DNA from: Streptomyces sclerotialus
GTDB taxonomy: Bacteria > Actinomycetota > Actinomycetes > Streptomycetales > Streptomycetaceae
Reading direction: 5' to 3'
DNA: 64,000 nucleotides
Assembly (NCBI GenBank): GCA_000719105.1
Contig: JODX01000004.1
Coordinates: 260,215 to 324,214 of the forward strand
Shown in pieces: positions 27,994-38,454 of the stretch (its first letter is position 1; each line of letters opens with the position of its first letter). A program made the translations under genes and the position numbers. The notes beneath the pieces are model-generated. The model was not told the DNA's origin and searched no databases. It saw nothing but the letters and a program-made list of their open reading frames with translations.

Positions 27994-28791
27994 ATGCTGC
28001 TGACGATCGACGTGGGCAACACCCACACCGTCCTGGGACTGTTCGACGGCGAGGACATCGTCGAACACTGGCGCATCTCCACGGACGCGCGCCGTACGGC
28101 CGACGAGCTGGCGGTGCTGCTCCAGGGGCTGATGGGCATGCACCCGCTCCTCGGCGAGGAGCTCGGCGACGGCATCGACGGCATCGCGATCTGCTCGACG
28201 GTGCCGTCCGTGCTGCACGAGCTGCGCGAAGTGACCCGCCGGTACTACGGCGACGTGCCCGCGGTCCTGGTCGAGCCGGGCATCAAGACGGGCGTGCCGA
28301 TCCTCGTGGACAACCCCAAGGAGGTCGGCGCCGACCGCATCATCAACTCGGTGGCGGCGGTCGAGCTGTACGGCGGTCCGGCGATCGTCGTGGACTTCGG
28401 CACGGCGACGACGTTCGACGCGGTGTCCGCGCGCGGGGAGTACGTGGGCGGGGTGATCGCGCCGGGCATCGAGATCTCGGTGGAGGCGCTCGGCATCCGC
28501 GGTGCCCAGCTCCGCAAGATCGAACTGGCCCGCCCGCGCGCGGTGATCGGCAAGAACACGGTCGAGGCCATGCAGTCCGGCATCGTCCACGGCTTCGCGG
28601 GCCAGGTCGACGGCGTGGTCGGCCGCATGGCGCGGGAACTCGCGGACGACCCCGACGACGTCACGGTCATCGCCACGGGCGGCCTGGCCCCCATCATCCT
28701 CGGCGAGGCGTCGGTCATCGACGAGCACGAGCCGTGGCTCACACTGATCGGCCTGCGCCTGGTGTACGAGCGCAACGTCGCCCGGATGTGA
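27994..28791 (+). CDS. coaX: Type III pantothenate kinase
   Basis: ASKHA-fold kinase that phosphorylates pantothenate, the first step from pantothenate to CoA. The phosphate-1 motif is DVGNTHTVLGLFD (6-18), the second DFGTATTFDAV, and adenosine motif IATGGLAP; the GADRIINSVAA block is typical of CoaX. 265 residues. The ATG at 27994 follows GGGGGTAGG and lies 17 bp from nadC, so it closes the operon that makes pantothenate (panC) and then uses it. Confidence 0.95.
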   Translation: MLLTIDVGNTHTVLGLFDGEDIVEHWRISTDARRTADELAVLLQGLMGMHPLLGEELGDGIDGIAICSTVPSVLHELREVTRRYYGDVPAVLVEPGIKTGVPILVDNPKEVGADRIINSVAAVELYGGPAIVVDFGTATTFDAVSARGEYVGGVIAPGIEISVEALGIRGAQLRKIELARPRAVIGKNTVEAMQSGIVHGFAGQVDGVVGRMARELADDPDDVTVIATGGLAPIILGEASVIDEHEPWLTLIGLRLVYERNVARM

Positions 28792-28890
28792 ACCCGCCGC
28801 GCCCCCGGAACGGCGCCCGCCCGGGTGGCTCGGCCGCGCCACGCGCGAGCATCACGTCGCTTTTGTCTGATTAGCGCGTACTGTCGCCGC

Positions 28891-29625
28891 ATGCCCACGC
28901 CCTACGGATCCCGCGGCGCCATGGCGTTCGGCGCGGAGGAGCTGCGTGTGCTCCGCCGCGCCCTCGCCCTCGCCGCCGACCCCCGCTCCGCCTCAGCCGA
29001 GGACGTCCACGCCTGCCTGCGGCTCGCCGAGTCCGTCGACGAGACGGCCCGCGAGAGCGCCCGACTGAGGGCCTTCCTGCTGGCCGACCTCGCCCGGTAC
29101 CGTGCGGCCCTGCCCGGGTCCGTCACGGGCTACCTGGCGCTCCTGGACGACGTCCTGGCGGCCGGCCACCGCCCCACGCCGGACGATCTCGCGGCCCTGC
29201 ACGCTCTCCGGGGCAATCCCGCGGCGGCCGCTCTCCTGGAGCGCTGCACACACGCGCGGGAGGGCACCCCGGCCGGCCGCGCAGAGGACCCGGAACCGGC
29301 CACCGCCGCCGTGGCCCGCACGGCCCGGGTCGCTTCCGCGGTCCCCGCGGTCCCGGCCTCCCGTGCCCGGCTCATGGCCGTCGCAGGGGGCCTGTCCGCC
29401 GGCACGCGCGCGCGTGCCGCCTCCGATTCGCCCGGCGCGAGCCCCTTGGAGCAGCCGGCCAGGCCCGCTGAGCCCGTGCGGCCGTCCCGGGGGCCCGGCG
29501 TTCCGTCCCGGCCGGCGGCCCCGGGACCCGACCGCCGCCCCATCCCGACCCCCGGCGAGGTGTTCCCGCCCAAGCGCAAGCCGGTCCCGCCGACGCCCCC
29601 GTCCCAGCAGCTCGTCGCCGGCTGA
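28891..29625 (+). CDS. Conserved protein with helical N-terminus and proline-rich tail
   Basis: A 244-residue protein without recognised motifs. Residues 10-115 are helical and hydrophobic-patterned (EELRVLRRALALAADPRSAS, LRAFLLADLARYRAALPGS), the rest is Pro/Ala-rich and presumably disordered, ending VPPTPPSQQLVAG. No signal peptide or TM. The ATG at 28891 lacks a Shine-Dalgarno; TACTGT at 28879-28884 lies six bases upstream, consistent with a leaderless mRNA. Its conservation after coaX in streptomycetes is my recollection; function unknown. Confidence 0.75.
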   Translation: MPTPYGSRGAMAFGAEELRVLRRALALAADPRSASAEDVHACLRLAESVDETARESARLRAFLLADLARYRAALPGSVTGYLALLDDVLAAGHRPTPDDLAALHALRGNPAAAALLERCTHAREGTPAGRAEDPEPATAAVARTARVASAVPAVPASRARLMAVAGGLSAGTRARAASDSPGASPLEQPARPAEPVRPSRGPGVPSRPAAPGPDRRPIPTPGEVFPPKRKPVPPTPPSQQLVAG

Positions 29626-29756
29626 GGCGCGGGCCGGCCGCGGGCCGGGTGCAGGGCGCCCCGGGCGCGTCCGGCAGCACCCGCCGGGCCCCGCCGGCGC
29701 GACATCCGCGCCCACCCGACCGGGATCCGCCGGGCTCCCCTGGCTACCCTGGAGCC

Positions 29757-29939
29757 ATGGACTACGTCTCCGCGCTGCTGCCGCCCGTTGTGATGGCCGT
29801 GTTCTTCGTCGGCGTCATCAGGGTCATCGTCAAGACCCAGGGGGGCACCAACAAGACCAAGGAGGACGCGATCGTCGACGCCGCTCTCGCGCGCGCGGAG
29901 GGCGTCCGGCAGACCTCCGGCGGCGAAGCCAAGGGCTGA
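29757..29939 (+). CDS. Small single-pass membrane protein
   Basis: A 60-residue protein with one TM segment (about 6-24, ALLPPVVMAVFFVGVIRVIV) and a charged cytoplasmic tail (NKTKEDAIVDAALARAEGVR). The ATG at 29757 follows TACCCT (29745-29750) by six bases, so a leaderless start is likely. Streptomycetes have this conserved small protein; I know no function. A strong terminator follows at 30002. Confidence 0.8.
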   Translation: MDYVSALLPPVVMAVFFVGVIRVIVKTQGGTNKTKEDAIVDAALARAEGVRQTSGGEAKG

Positions 29940-30001
29940 GCCCGCACTCCCGGGTCCGGGAACCGGGGCGAACGCAGCGTTCCCGTCGCCGGGTCCCCAT
30001 T

Positions 30002-30043
30002 GGCGTACGACTCATCTGCTTTTCGAGTCGTACGCCCTTTTTG
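30002..30043 (+). terminator. Rho-independent terminator
   Basis: Perfect 12-bp arms GGCGTACGACTC (30002-30013) and GAGTCGTACGCC (30025-30036) with an 11-nt loop, followed by CTTTTTG. It ends the small membrane-protein transcript just ahead of the BlaI-type gene. Confidence 0.9.
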
Positions 30044-30072
30044 TTCCGCTTCTCCCGCTAAGGTGTCGAGTT

Positions 30073-30546
30073 GTGCCTCGCCCATTGGGAGAACTCGAAG
30101 ACGCGGTCATGACGCGGGTGTGGAAGTGGAACCGCCCGGTGACCGTTCGGGAAGTCCTGGAAGACCTGCAACAGGAACGGTCCATCGCATACACCACCGT
30201 GATGACGGTTCTGGACAATCTCCATCAGAAGGGCTGGGTGCGCCGTGAGGCGGAAGGCCGGGCCTATCGATATGAGGCGGTCTCCACCCGCCCCGCCTAC
30301 GCGGCCGCTCTCATGAACGACGCCTGGTCGCAGAGCGACAACCCCGCGGCCGCGCTCGTCGCCTTCTTCGGCATGATGAGCGAGGAACAGCGACAGGCGC
30401 TGAGCGACGCCGTCCGTATCGTGCAAGGCCCCGAGCCCGCCGAAACCGCTGCTGAAACCGCCGTCGAATCGCCGGGCGAATCATCCGCGCCGTCCGACGC
30501 CCGCGATGAGAACCCCGCCTCCCCGCAGGACGGCAGCGGGCGATAG
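30073..30546 (+). CDS. BlaI/MecI-family transcriptional regulator
   Basis: A 157-residue winged-helix protein: LGELEDAVMTRVWKWNRPVTVREVLEDLQ, then RSIAYTTVMTVLDNLHQKGWVRREAEGRAYRYEAV, the classic BlaI pattern of penicillinase repressors. The C-terminal dimerisation part is followed by an acidic tail. In Streptomyces such regulators often pair with M56-family sensor proteases, but none is adjacent. GTG at 30073 follows TAAGGT by eight bases with no Shine-Dalgarno (leaderless). The acetyltransferase gene follows after 9 bp. Confidence 0.9.
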   Translation: MPRPLGELEDAVMTRVWKWNRPVTVREVLEDLQQERSIAYTTVMTVLDNLHQKGWVRREAEGRAYRYEAVSTRPAYAAALMNDAWSQSDNPAAALVAFFGMMSEEQRQALSDAVRIVQGPEPAETAAETAVESPGESSAPSDARDENPASPQDGSGR

Positions 30547-30555
30547 CGTCCGCTC

Positions 30556-31089
30556 ATGCCAGCAGCGAGTCCCGAAGTCACCGCAAAAGCCATCACGGTC
30601 CGGCGGGCCAGGACCGGCGATGTCCCGCACGTCCGGCGCCTGCTCGACGCCTACGTCCGCCAGGGCATCCTGCTCGACAAAGCGACGGTGACGCTTTACG
30701 AGGACATCCAGGAGTTCTGGGTCGCCGAACGCGACGACAACGCCCGGGTGGTGGGCTGCGGAGCCCTGCACGTGATGTGGGAAGACCTCGCGGAAGTCCG
30801 CACTCTCGCGGTGGACCCCGAGGCCAGGGGACTGGGGGTGGGCCACCAGTTGCTGGAGAAGTTGCTGCACACCGCCCGCTGGCTGGGCGTTCGCCGGGTT
30901 TTCTGTCTGACCTTCGAAGTCGACTTCTTCGCCAAGCACGGCTTCGTGGAGATCGGCGAGACTCCGGTGGACACCGATGTCTACGCGGAGCTGTTGCGTT
31001 CCTATGACGAGGGCGTGGCCGAGTTCCTCGGTCTCGAACGAGTGAAACCGAACACCTTGGGCAACAGCCGGATGCTTCTGCATCTGTGA
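30556..31089 (+). CDS. Amino-acid N-acetyltransferase, ArgA (Rv2747) type
   Basis: A 177-residue GNAT-fold enzyme that matches, from memory, M. tuberculosis Rv2747: VRRARTGDVPHVRRLLDAYV, LYEDIQEFWVAE, VVGCGALHVMWEDLAEVRTLAVDPEARGLGVGHQLLE (acetyl-CoA loop RGLGVG), FFAKHGFVEI and the conserved ending VKPNTLGNSRMLLHL. It probably acetylates L-glutamate or glutamine, the first step of arginine synthesis. TAGCGT (30544-30549) precedes the ATG by six bases, so it may also be transcribed on its own. Confidence 0.87.
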   Translation: MPAASPEVTAKAITVRRARTGDVPHVRRLLDAYVRQGILLDKATVTLYEDIQEFWVAERDDNARVVGCGALHVMWEDLAEVRTLAVDPEARGLGVGHQLLEKLLHTARWLGVRRVFCLTFEVDFFAKHGFVEIGETPVDTDVYAELLRSYDEGVAEFLGLERVKPNTLGNSRMLLHL

Positions 31090-31349
31090 TCGCTGTGCAT
31101 CGCCGCAACGATCGGACGGTTCGGTGCGGTGTATTCCGGGAGAGTCCGCGTTGCCCAGGTTCCCTATGTCCGAAACGCGTACGTTTCCGGTCTTCCTCGG
31201 GACTGCGGGTCTCTCCCGGGGGTTTGTGTTTTTCCAGCAAAAGCGGTTTGCTTTCCGACGTACTGCAGTACTGCATATAACAGGGGACGTGAAACAGCGG
31301 CTCCGGCCGCGGACCCTCGGCCCTCAAGTTATCGATGAAAGGAAATCCG
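31090..31349 (+). promoter_or_regulatory. lsr2 upstream region with several palindromes
   Basis: A relatively A+T-rich spacer for this genome. It contains the inverted repeat GAAACG-CGTA-CGTTTC (31172-31187), the perfect palindrome GTACTGCAGTAC (31260-31271) overlapping a direct repeat of TACTGCA, and a -10-like CATATAAC just downstream. The A+T-richness and repeats suit autoregulation by Lsr2, which prefers A+T-rich DNA. The short frames in it look non-coding. Confidence 0.5.
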
Positions 31350-31685
31350 GTGGCACAGAAGGTTCAGGTCCTTCTTGTCGACGACCTCGACGGTGGCGAG
31401 GCGGACGAGACCGTGACGTTCGCGCTGGACGGCAAGACGTACGAGATCGACCTCACGACCGCCAACGCGGACAAGCTCCGCGGCCTTCTTGAGCCCTACG
31501 TGAAGGGCGGTCGTCGTACCGGAGGCCGTGCTTCGGGCGGACGCGGAAAGGCGCGCGCAGCCTCCGGCGGCAGCCAGGACACCGCGCAGATCCGCGCCTG
31601 GGCGAAGGAGAACGGCTACGAGGTCAACGACCGCGGCCGTGTTCCCGCCTCCATCCGCGAGGCCTACGAGAAGGCCAACGGCTGA
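31350..31685 (+). CDS. lsr2: Nucleoid-associated protein Lsr2
   Basis: H-NS-like xenogeneic silencer that binds A+T-rich DNA and bridges it. The start is the GTG at 31350 (giving MAQKVQVLLVDDLDGGEADE), eight bases after AAAGGA; the upstream ATG at 31335 is at odds with the family. The 111-residue protein has the N-terminal dimerisation/oligomerisation domain (to about 60), a basic Gly/Arg linker (GGRRTGGRASGGRGKAR), and the C-terminal DNA-binding domain with the minor-groove hook DRGR (about 97-100). Its last 22 bp overlap the convergent gene. Confidence 0.96.
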   Translation: MAQKVQVLLVDDLDGGEADETVTFALDGKTYEIDLTTANADKLRGLLEPYVKGGRRTGGRASGGRGKARAASGGSQDTAQIRAWAKENGYEVNDRGRVPASIREAYEKANG

Positions 31686-32305
31686 CGGCGCACCCGCCGC
31701 AGCCGGACCCGGTGGCACTCATTGGCCACCGTGTCCACCAGTCGTACGAGGTCGGGAGTGCCCCCGCCGCCTCCCAGCGCCGACAGCGCCGGCAGCGAAG
31801 CCTCCACCTCATGCCCCGGCTCGGGGGGCCGCAGCCACACGGCGGCCTCCCGTGGACCGGACCGGCCCGCGGACGGCGGGCGGAGCGGGGCGGCGACACC
31901 GGCGCGGCCGGTGGGGCAGGACTCCCGCCCGCCGCCCCGGCACGGCCGCGGAGCCTCCATGCAGCCGCCGGCCCCGAAGACCGCCAGATCCAGGTCGAGG
32001 CTCCCCCACTCCAGCCACTCGAGCAGGCCCGGCAGCTCGTCCGCGCTTCCCGCGGCGACCAGGAACCGCAGCCGCCCTCCGTGGAACGCCACCGGAGAAC
32101 CCGGGCCCGGGCCCGGCTGCCGCAGCGCCACGACGCCGGCCTCCGCGGGCACGTCGAGGACATCGAAGCGCAGGCCCGTCAACAGCCGCACCGGCGGTCC
32201 GGGCGCCGTGGCCCAGCCGAGCTCGTTCTCGTACCACCGCCGCAGCCCACCGCCCGGGGACGGCGGACAGTGGGGGAGGGGGACGATGGGCGCCATGAGT
32301 GGCAC
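31664..32305 (-). CDS. SCO3374-family conserved hypothetical protein
   Basis: A 213-residue protein, known to me only as a conserved neighbour between lsr2 and clpC in Streptomyces. It shows LRRWYENELGWATA near the start and a TGLRFDVLDVPAEAGVVALR segment reminiscent of the bifunctional DNA primase/polymerase N-terminal region, then a Pro/Gly/Arg-rich middle and a short VRLRRVRRQPLAFS end. The GTG start at 32305 has GGAGG seven bases upstream. It runs tail-to-tail with lsr2, overlapping by 22 bp. Function unknown. Confidence 0.75.
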   Translation of the reverse strand: MPLMAPIVPLPHCPPSPGGGLRRWYENELGWATAPGPPVRLLTGLRFDVLDVPAEAGVVALRQPGPGPGSPVAFHGGRLRFLVAAGSADELPGLLEWLEWGSLDLDLAVFGAGGCMEAPRPCRGGGRESCPTGRAGVAAPLRPPSAGRSGPREAAVWLRPPEPGHEVEASLPALSALGGGGGTPDLVRLVDTVANECHRVRLRRVRRQPLAFS

Positions 32306-32727
32306 AACCCCGCCTCCGACGCCCGGGTTACGCTCGGTAGGTGCCTGTGCGCGCAGGGTGCCATGACCGGGGGCGTCCGGGAGTGGTCACCGGCGCAAGG
32401 ATGTTCGCCCATAGCGGAGGGAACCGGTGCGCGCGGCATGGAGTGTCAGTCCCTACGGGTAAGACATCCCTAGTGGGAGGGGGGCGACACGCAGGCAAGG
32501 CCGTCTCACGTTCGCCATCGGCGTACCGGTGGTTGGGGTAAGTGCCTGGCCTGCGGGAACATCGTCTCGCACCATCGGGTTGGAGCAGATGTCGGCGTTC
32601 GGGGTCAGGAGGCCAAGGACGGTGTCGGCAGTTGGAATGAGCGGTCCCCGCTTGCGGGACTAAGCTGCGGAAGGACAGCGAGGGGAGCGTCCCCTCACTG
32701 CCTGACCGCTCTGAGGAGCGATTAACG
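32306..32727 (+). promoter_or_regulatory. clpC upstream region with two ClgR-type boxes
   Basis: A 422-bp spacer with no plausible gene. Two sequences fit the ClgR activator pattern GTTCGC-N5-GCG: GTTCGC CCATA GCG at 32403-32416 and GTTCGC CATCG GCG at 32510-32523. The first also fits the broader CGCYNANRGCG consensus. In streptomycetes ClgR activates clp protease/chaperone genes. No sharp -10/-35 pair stands out; the GAGGAG Shine-Dalgarno of clpC is at its right end. Confidence 0.6.
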
Positions 32728-35250
<2,523 letters not shown>

Positions 35251-35274
35251 GCGCTGCGCTCGGCTTGAGCGGTA

Positions 35275-35316
35275 GGGGGTGCCCCGGGGTTTCGGCTCCG
35301 GGGCGCCCCCTTTTTT
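35275..35316 (+). terminator. Rho-independent terminator after clpC
   Basis: Arms of about 13 bp, GGGGGTGCCCCGG (35275-35287) and CCGGGGCGCCCCC (35298-35310), with one G-T mismatch, then TTTTTT. It probably ends clpC transcription; on the other strand it may also help end the convergent NACHT gene, whose stop lies at 35329. Confidence 0.9.
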
Positions 35317-35328
35317 CTCTGCTTGTGT

Positions 35329-38300
35329 TCAGAGCACGACGTTGACGTTCTTGATGACGGGGAAGTCGGGCAGGAAGCCGAAGGCGCGCTCCGGCACAAC
35401 GGCGGTCTCCGAGGCCAGGTGGATTTCGACCGTTCTCAGCTGCGGGAAGAGGTCGGGAACCCGTGACAGGTCCTCGGTACCTGTGAACCCGTTGAACTCC
35501 AGGTGAGTGACCGCTGGCAGTACGGGACCCGCTTCCCACCCGGCCGCGTTCCAATTGATGCGCAGGTCCGTGAGGGCGGGAAGCCTCGCGATCTCCTCGA
35601 AGTCCTCGGCAGCGAGTCGTTCCGGCAGCGTGGTCAGGCTCAGCGCGCGCACCGACTGCACTCGGCTCAGTCCGCGCAGCCCCGTGTGCCTCAGTGCTTC
35701 CCCGGCGAATCGCAGGAAGCGCAGCGGCAGCCCCGGGGGGAGCGCATCGGCGAGGGAATCCCCGTGCAACGGGCCGCCGACGTGCAGCGACTCCAAGGTC
35801 GTCGAGGCGGACAGGCAGTGCAGGGCGCCCGGCCGCTCCAGACCGTTCATCATGTGCACGGCCAGCGAGACGACGGGGAGCTCGACGAGCGGGGTCAGGT
35901 CGTCCACACGAGGGCTGCCGGCGAGCTCGAGCCAGGTGATCCGATCCTGCTCCGCCAGGAAACGCACGTCCTCGACCACCTGGTTGTCGCGTAGGACGAG
36001 CGCGCGCACCTGACCGGGCAGCAGACTCGCGCGAATGTCCGCCGAGCGGATGTCACCGGCGAGCTGGAGTTGGGGCCGGCCGCCGAGCTCCCGCAGGATC
36101 CGCAACTGCTCGACCGAGTGGGCGGTGAAGTAGAGGTCCTCATCCGGAAGGTGGGCGATGACCTCCGTCGCGTACCGCCGGGTGGGGAACCGGTGCCAGG
36201 TCCAGGTCAGCTGCGCCCGTACGGACAAGTACGGGTGCGTGCGGAAACGTGCCAGCACCGGCAGGGCCGCGTCCGTGCCGATCAGGGACGCGGTGACGAC
36301 CACCGCCCGCGCCTCCGCGTCCGTGAGCCCCTCCGGCCCCGGCAGCAGCTCCAGCACCAGCGGTCCGCACGCGGCCAGCAGCCGGGCCTCCTCGGCCGTA
36401 CGCGGCGGGATCAGCGAGGCCGCGCCCCGCTCCACGGCGGACCGTACCGACGGGTCGAGCTGCGTCGCGTGCTCCAGACAGGCCAGTGCCAGGAGCCGTA
36501 CCCGGGCCCCGGCGGGCCCGTCCAGCCGCTCGGCCGACGCCATCATGTCCCCCAGCAGCTCGGCCCGCTCGCGGGGCCTGGCGTGGGCGACCGCCATCCG
36601 GATCACGTCCGCCCACTGCTCGTCCACGGCGTTGCGGACGAGCAGACCGAAGTCGCCGTCCTCCACGGCGGCCTTCGCTCCCAGGTAGTCCTGGAAGGTG
36701 CGGTGGACGAACTCCACCGTTCCCACGGTGGGCTCGCGGAGCAGGCCGCTGCGGACCAGCAGGTGGCGCAGGATCCGCTCGGCGTCGCCCTGGGCCGCGG
36801 CCGCCGGCAGGGAGGGCAGGACGTCGGCGACGATGCGTACGGCGCGGTCACGGTCCAGCTCGGTCTGATTGTTCCGGATGAGCCAGTACGCCAGGCGCTG
36901 GAGAAGCTGGATCTGGGGGAGCTCGGTGAGGTGGATGTCGTCCGGGCGCCCCGGCTCGAACATGTCGCGCTCTTCGTCGCGGCGCGCGAGCAGCATGGAG
37001 AGGGCCGCTTCGTACAGCTCGGGCCTGCCGTGCGGGAGGTAGCCGCGGCGGTCGCGGTGGAGGGCGCAGATCAGTCCGCACATCAGGGGGTTCGTCGCGA
37101 GGCGGCCGAGGTCGGCCTTGGTGCGGACGGCCTCCAGCAGGGAGCGTTCGTAACCGTCGAGGCGGTCGGTGTCGGACGCTTCGAGACGGGCCGCCGTGTG
37201 CCAGCGGGCGATGAACGCGGCCATGTCGTTCCGGCTCATCGGCGTCAGGGCCAGCTCCGTGAAGCCCTCCGGGGTGAGCCAGTCCGCGCGGACGGCGGAG
37301 GGCCGTGAGGTGACCAGCCACTGGTTGCCGGGATAGACCTCCAGCAGGTCGCGCAGCCAGCGCCGGGTGCGGTCGCGGTCGCGCTCGGGGACCTCGTCGA
37401 TGCCGTCGACCAGGAGCAGTCCGCGGCGGGCGGTGAGGACGCGGTCCGCCCACCCGTCGGGCTGTGCGGCGTGGAAGGGCACGCGGACGGCGGCGAGGAA
37501 GGCGTCGGGGGAGGGCAGGCCGCCGACGCGGCGGACGAGCGTACGCAGGGGGAGGACGAACGGGACGCGGTCGCCGCGCTCGCCGCGGGCCGCCGTCACC
37601 GCCAGCCACTGCACGAGCGTGGTCTTGCCGGATCCGGCGACCCCGCGCAGCAGTACCCGGTCGTGGTCGGCGAAGGCCTGGTCGGCGGGCAGGGCGGTGG
37701 TCCCGAGGTGCGCTCCGCCCGGGCCGGCCGGTTCGTCGTCCTCCGCCGGGCGCAGGGCCTGGAGGCTCAGATAGGCGGCGTCCAGGGGCCAGCGCTCCGG
37801 GGAGTTCACCAGGTCGATGCCGTAGATCGTGAGGTGGCTGTGTTTCGTGGCCACGTACGCCAGGTAGCGCTGCTCGAAGGCGGTGTCGGTGCCGCCGGGC
37901 AGCGGGGTACGGGCGATCAGCTCGTCGACCTTCGCTATCAGCTCGGCCTGTCTGCGGGTCTGCTCGACGAGCGTGCGGGGGACGAAGGTGGAGCGCTGGG
38001 TGAAGAAGTGCAGGATGTGCAGGCAGGCCGTGTCGAGGACGCGCTGGTAGAAGAGGGTGGCGTCGAGGGAGAGGTGGCGGTCCGGGGTGCCGCTCTCCGC
38101 GCGCAGGTGCAGGGCGAGGGTCTGCTGACCGAGCTGCACGGCCTGGACGTCGGTCATGTCGAGGTCGCCCAGGGCGTACAGGGTGGTGGCGAGGGCGTGG
38201 ATGACCGCGAGTTCCTCGTCGGCGTGCACCGGGCGCTCGCCGGCCTTGAGGGCGCGCCGGACCAGCTCGGTCGCGATCCTGGTGAGCTCCTTCTCCGCCA

Positions 38301-38454
38301 GCGTGCGCTTCTCGCCGCGGAACGAGACGAACTCGGAGACGCGCACCGGTCTGTCGACGAGCCCCGCCCCCGGCCCTTCCGTCACGAAGAGCCTTTTCAC
38401 GAGCGGTGTCATCACGCTCGACGCCAGCTTCACGCCGATGGCCGCCGGTTCCAT
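35329..38454 (-). CDS. NACHT-domain NTPase with N-terminal helical domain and C-terminal leucine-rich region (bacterial NLR-like)
   Basis: A 1041-residue STAND/NLR-like protein. Residues 1-200 are helical with no signal peptide, matching an NNH-type N-terminal domain; the NACHT core has Walker A GVAGSGKT (271-278), Walker B LLLVDGIDEV (346-355) and the sensor TSRP (382-385), then a winged-helix-like part with LQRLAYWLIRNNQTELDRDRA. The C-terminal 300 residues show leucine-rich, repeated spacing (LPVVSLAVHMM, LHCLSASTTLESLHVGG, LPALTDLRINWN). This is the layout of bacterial NACHT proteins shown to abort phage infection. ATG at 38454 with GGGGGAGG upstream. It stands alone between clpC and an M23 gene with no mobile-element signs. 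Confidence 0.85.
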   Translation of the reverse strand: MEPAAIGVKLASSVMTPLVKRLFVTEGPGAGLVDRPVRVSEFVSFRGEKRTLAEKELTRIATELVRRALKAGERPVHADEELAVIHALATTLYALGDLDMTDVQAVQLGQQTLALHLRAESGTPDRHLSLDATLFYQRVLDTACLHILHFFTQRSTFVPRTLVEQTRRQAELIAKVDELIARTPLPGGTDTAFEQRYLAYVATKHSHLTIYGIDLVNSPERWPLDAAYLSLQALRPAEDDEPAGPGGAHLGTTALPADQAFADHDRVLLRGVAGSGKTTLVQWLAVTAARGERGDRVPFVLPLRTLVRRVGGLPSPDAFLAAVRVPFHAAQPDGWADRVLTARRGLLLVDGIDEVPERDRDRTRRWLRDLLEVYPGNQWLVTSRPSAVRADWLTPEGFTELALTPMSRNDMAAFIARWHTAARLEASDTDRLDGYERSLLEAVRTKADLGRLATNPLMCGLICALHRDRRGYLPHGRPELYEAALSMLLARRDEERDMFEPGRPDDIHLTELPQIQLLQRLAYWLIRNNQTELDRDRAVRIVADVLPSLPAAAAQGDAERILRHLLVRSGLLREPTVGTVEFVHRTFQDYLGAKAAVEDGDFGLLVRNAVDEQWADVIRMAVAHARPRERAELLGDMMASAERLDGPAGARVRLLALACLEHATQLDPSVRSAVERGAASLIPPRTAEEARLLAACGPLVLELLPGPEGLTDAEARAVVVTASLIGTDAALPVLARFRTHPYLSVRAQLTWTWHRFPTRRYATEVIAHLPDEDLYFTAHSVEQLRILRELGGRPQLQLAGDIRSADIRASLLPGQVRALVLRDNQVVEDVRFLAEQDRITWLELAGSPRVDDLTPLVELPVVSLAVHMMNGLERPGALHCLSASTTLESLHVGGPLHGDSLADALPPGLPLRFLRFAGEALRHTGLRGLSRVQSVRALSLTTLPERLAAEDFEEIARLPALTDLRINWNAAGWEAGPVLPAVTHLEFNGFTGTEDLSRVPDLFPQLRTVEIHLASETAVVPERAFGFLPDFPVIKNVNVVL

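Noticed and set aside
31086..31280. 64-residue frame upstream of lsr2
   Set aside because: Overlaps the end of the acetyltransferase gene, has no ribosome-binding site and covers the palindromes of the lsr2 control region.
35329..38454. NACHT gene as part of a multi-gene defence island
   Set aside because: Neighbours are clpC and a secreted peptidase; no nuclease, methylase or toxin gene is adjacent, so it was described as a single-gene system only.
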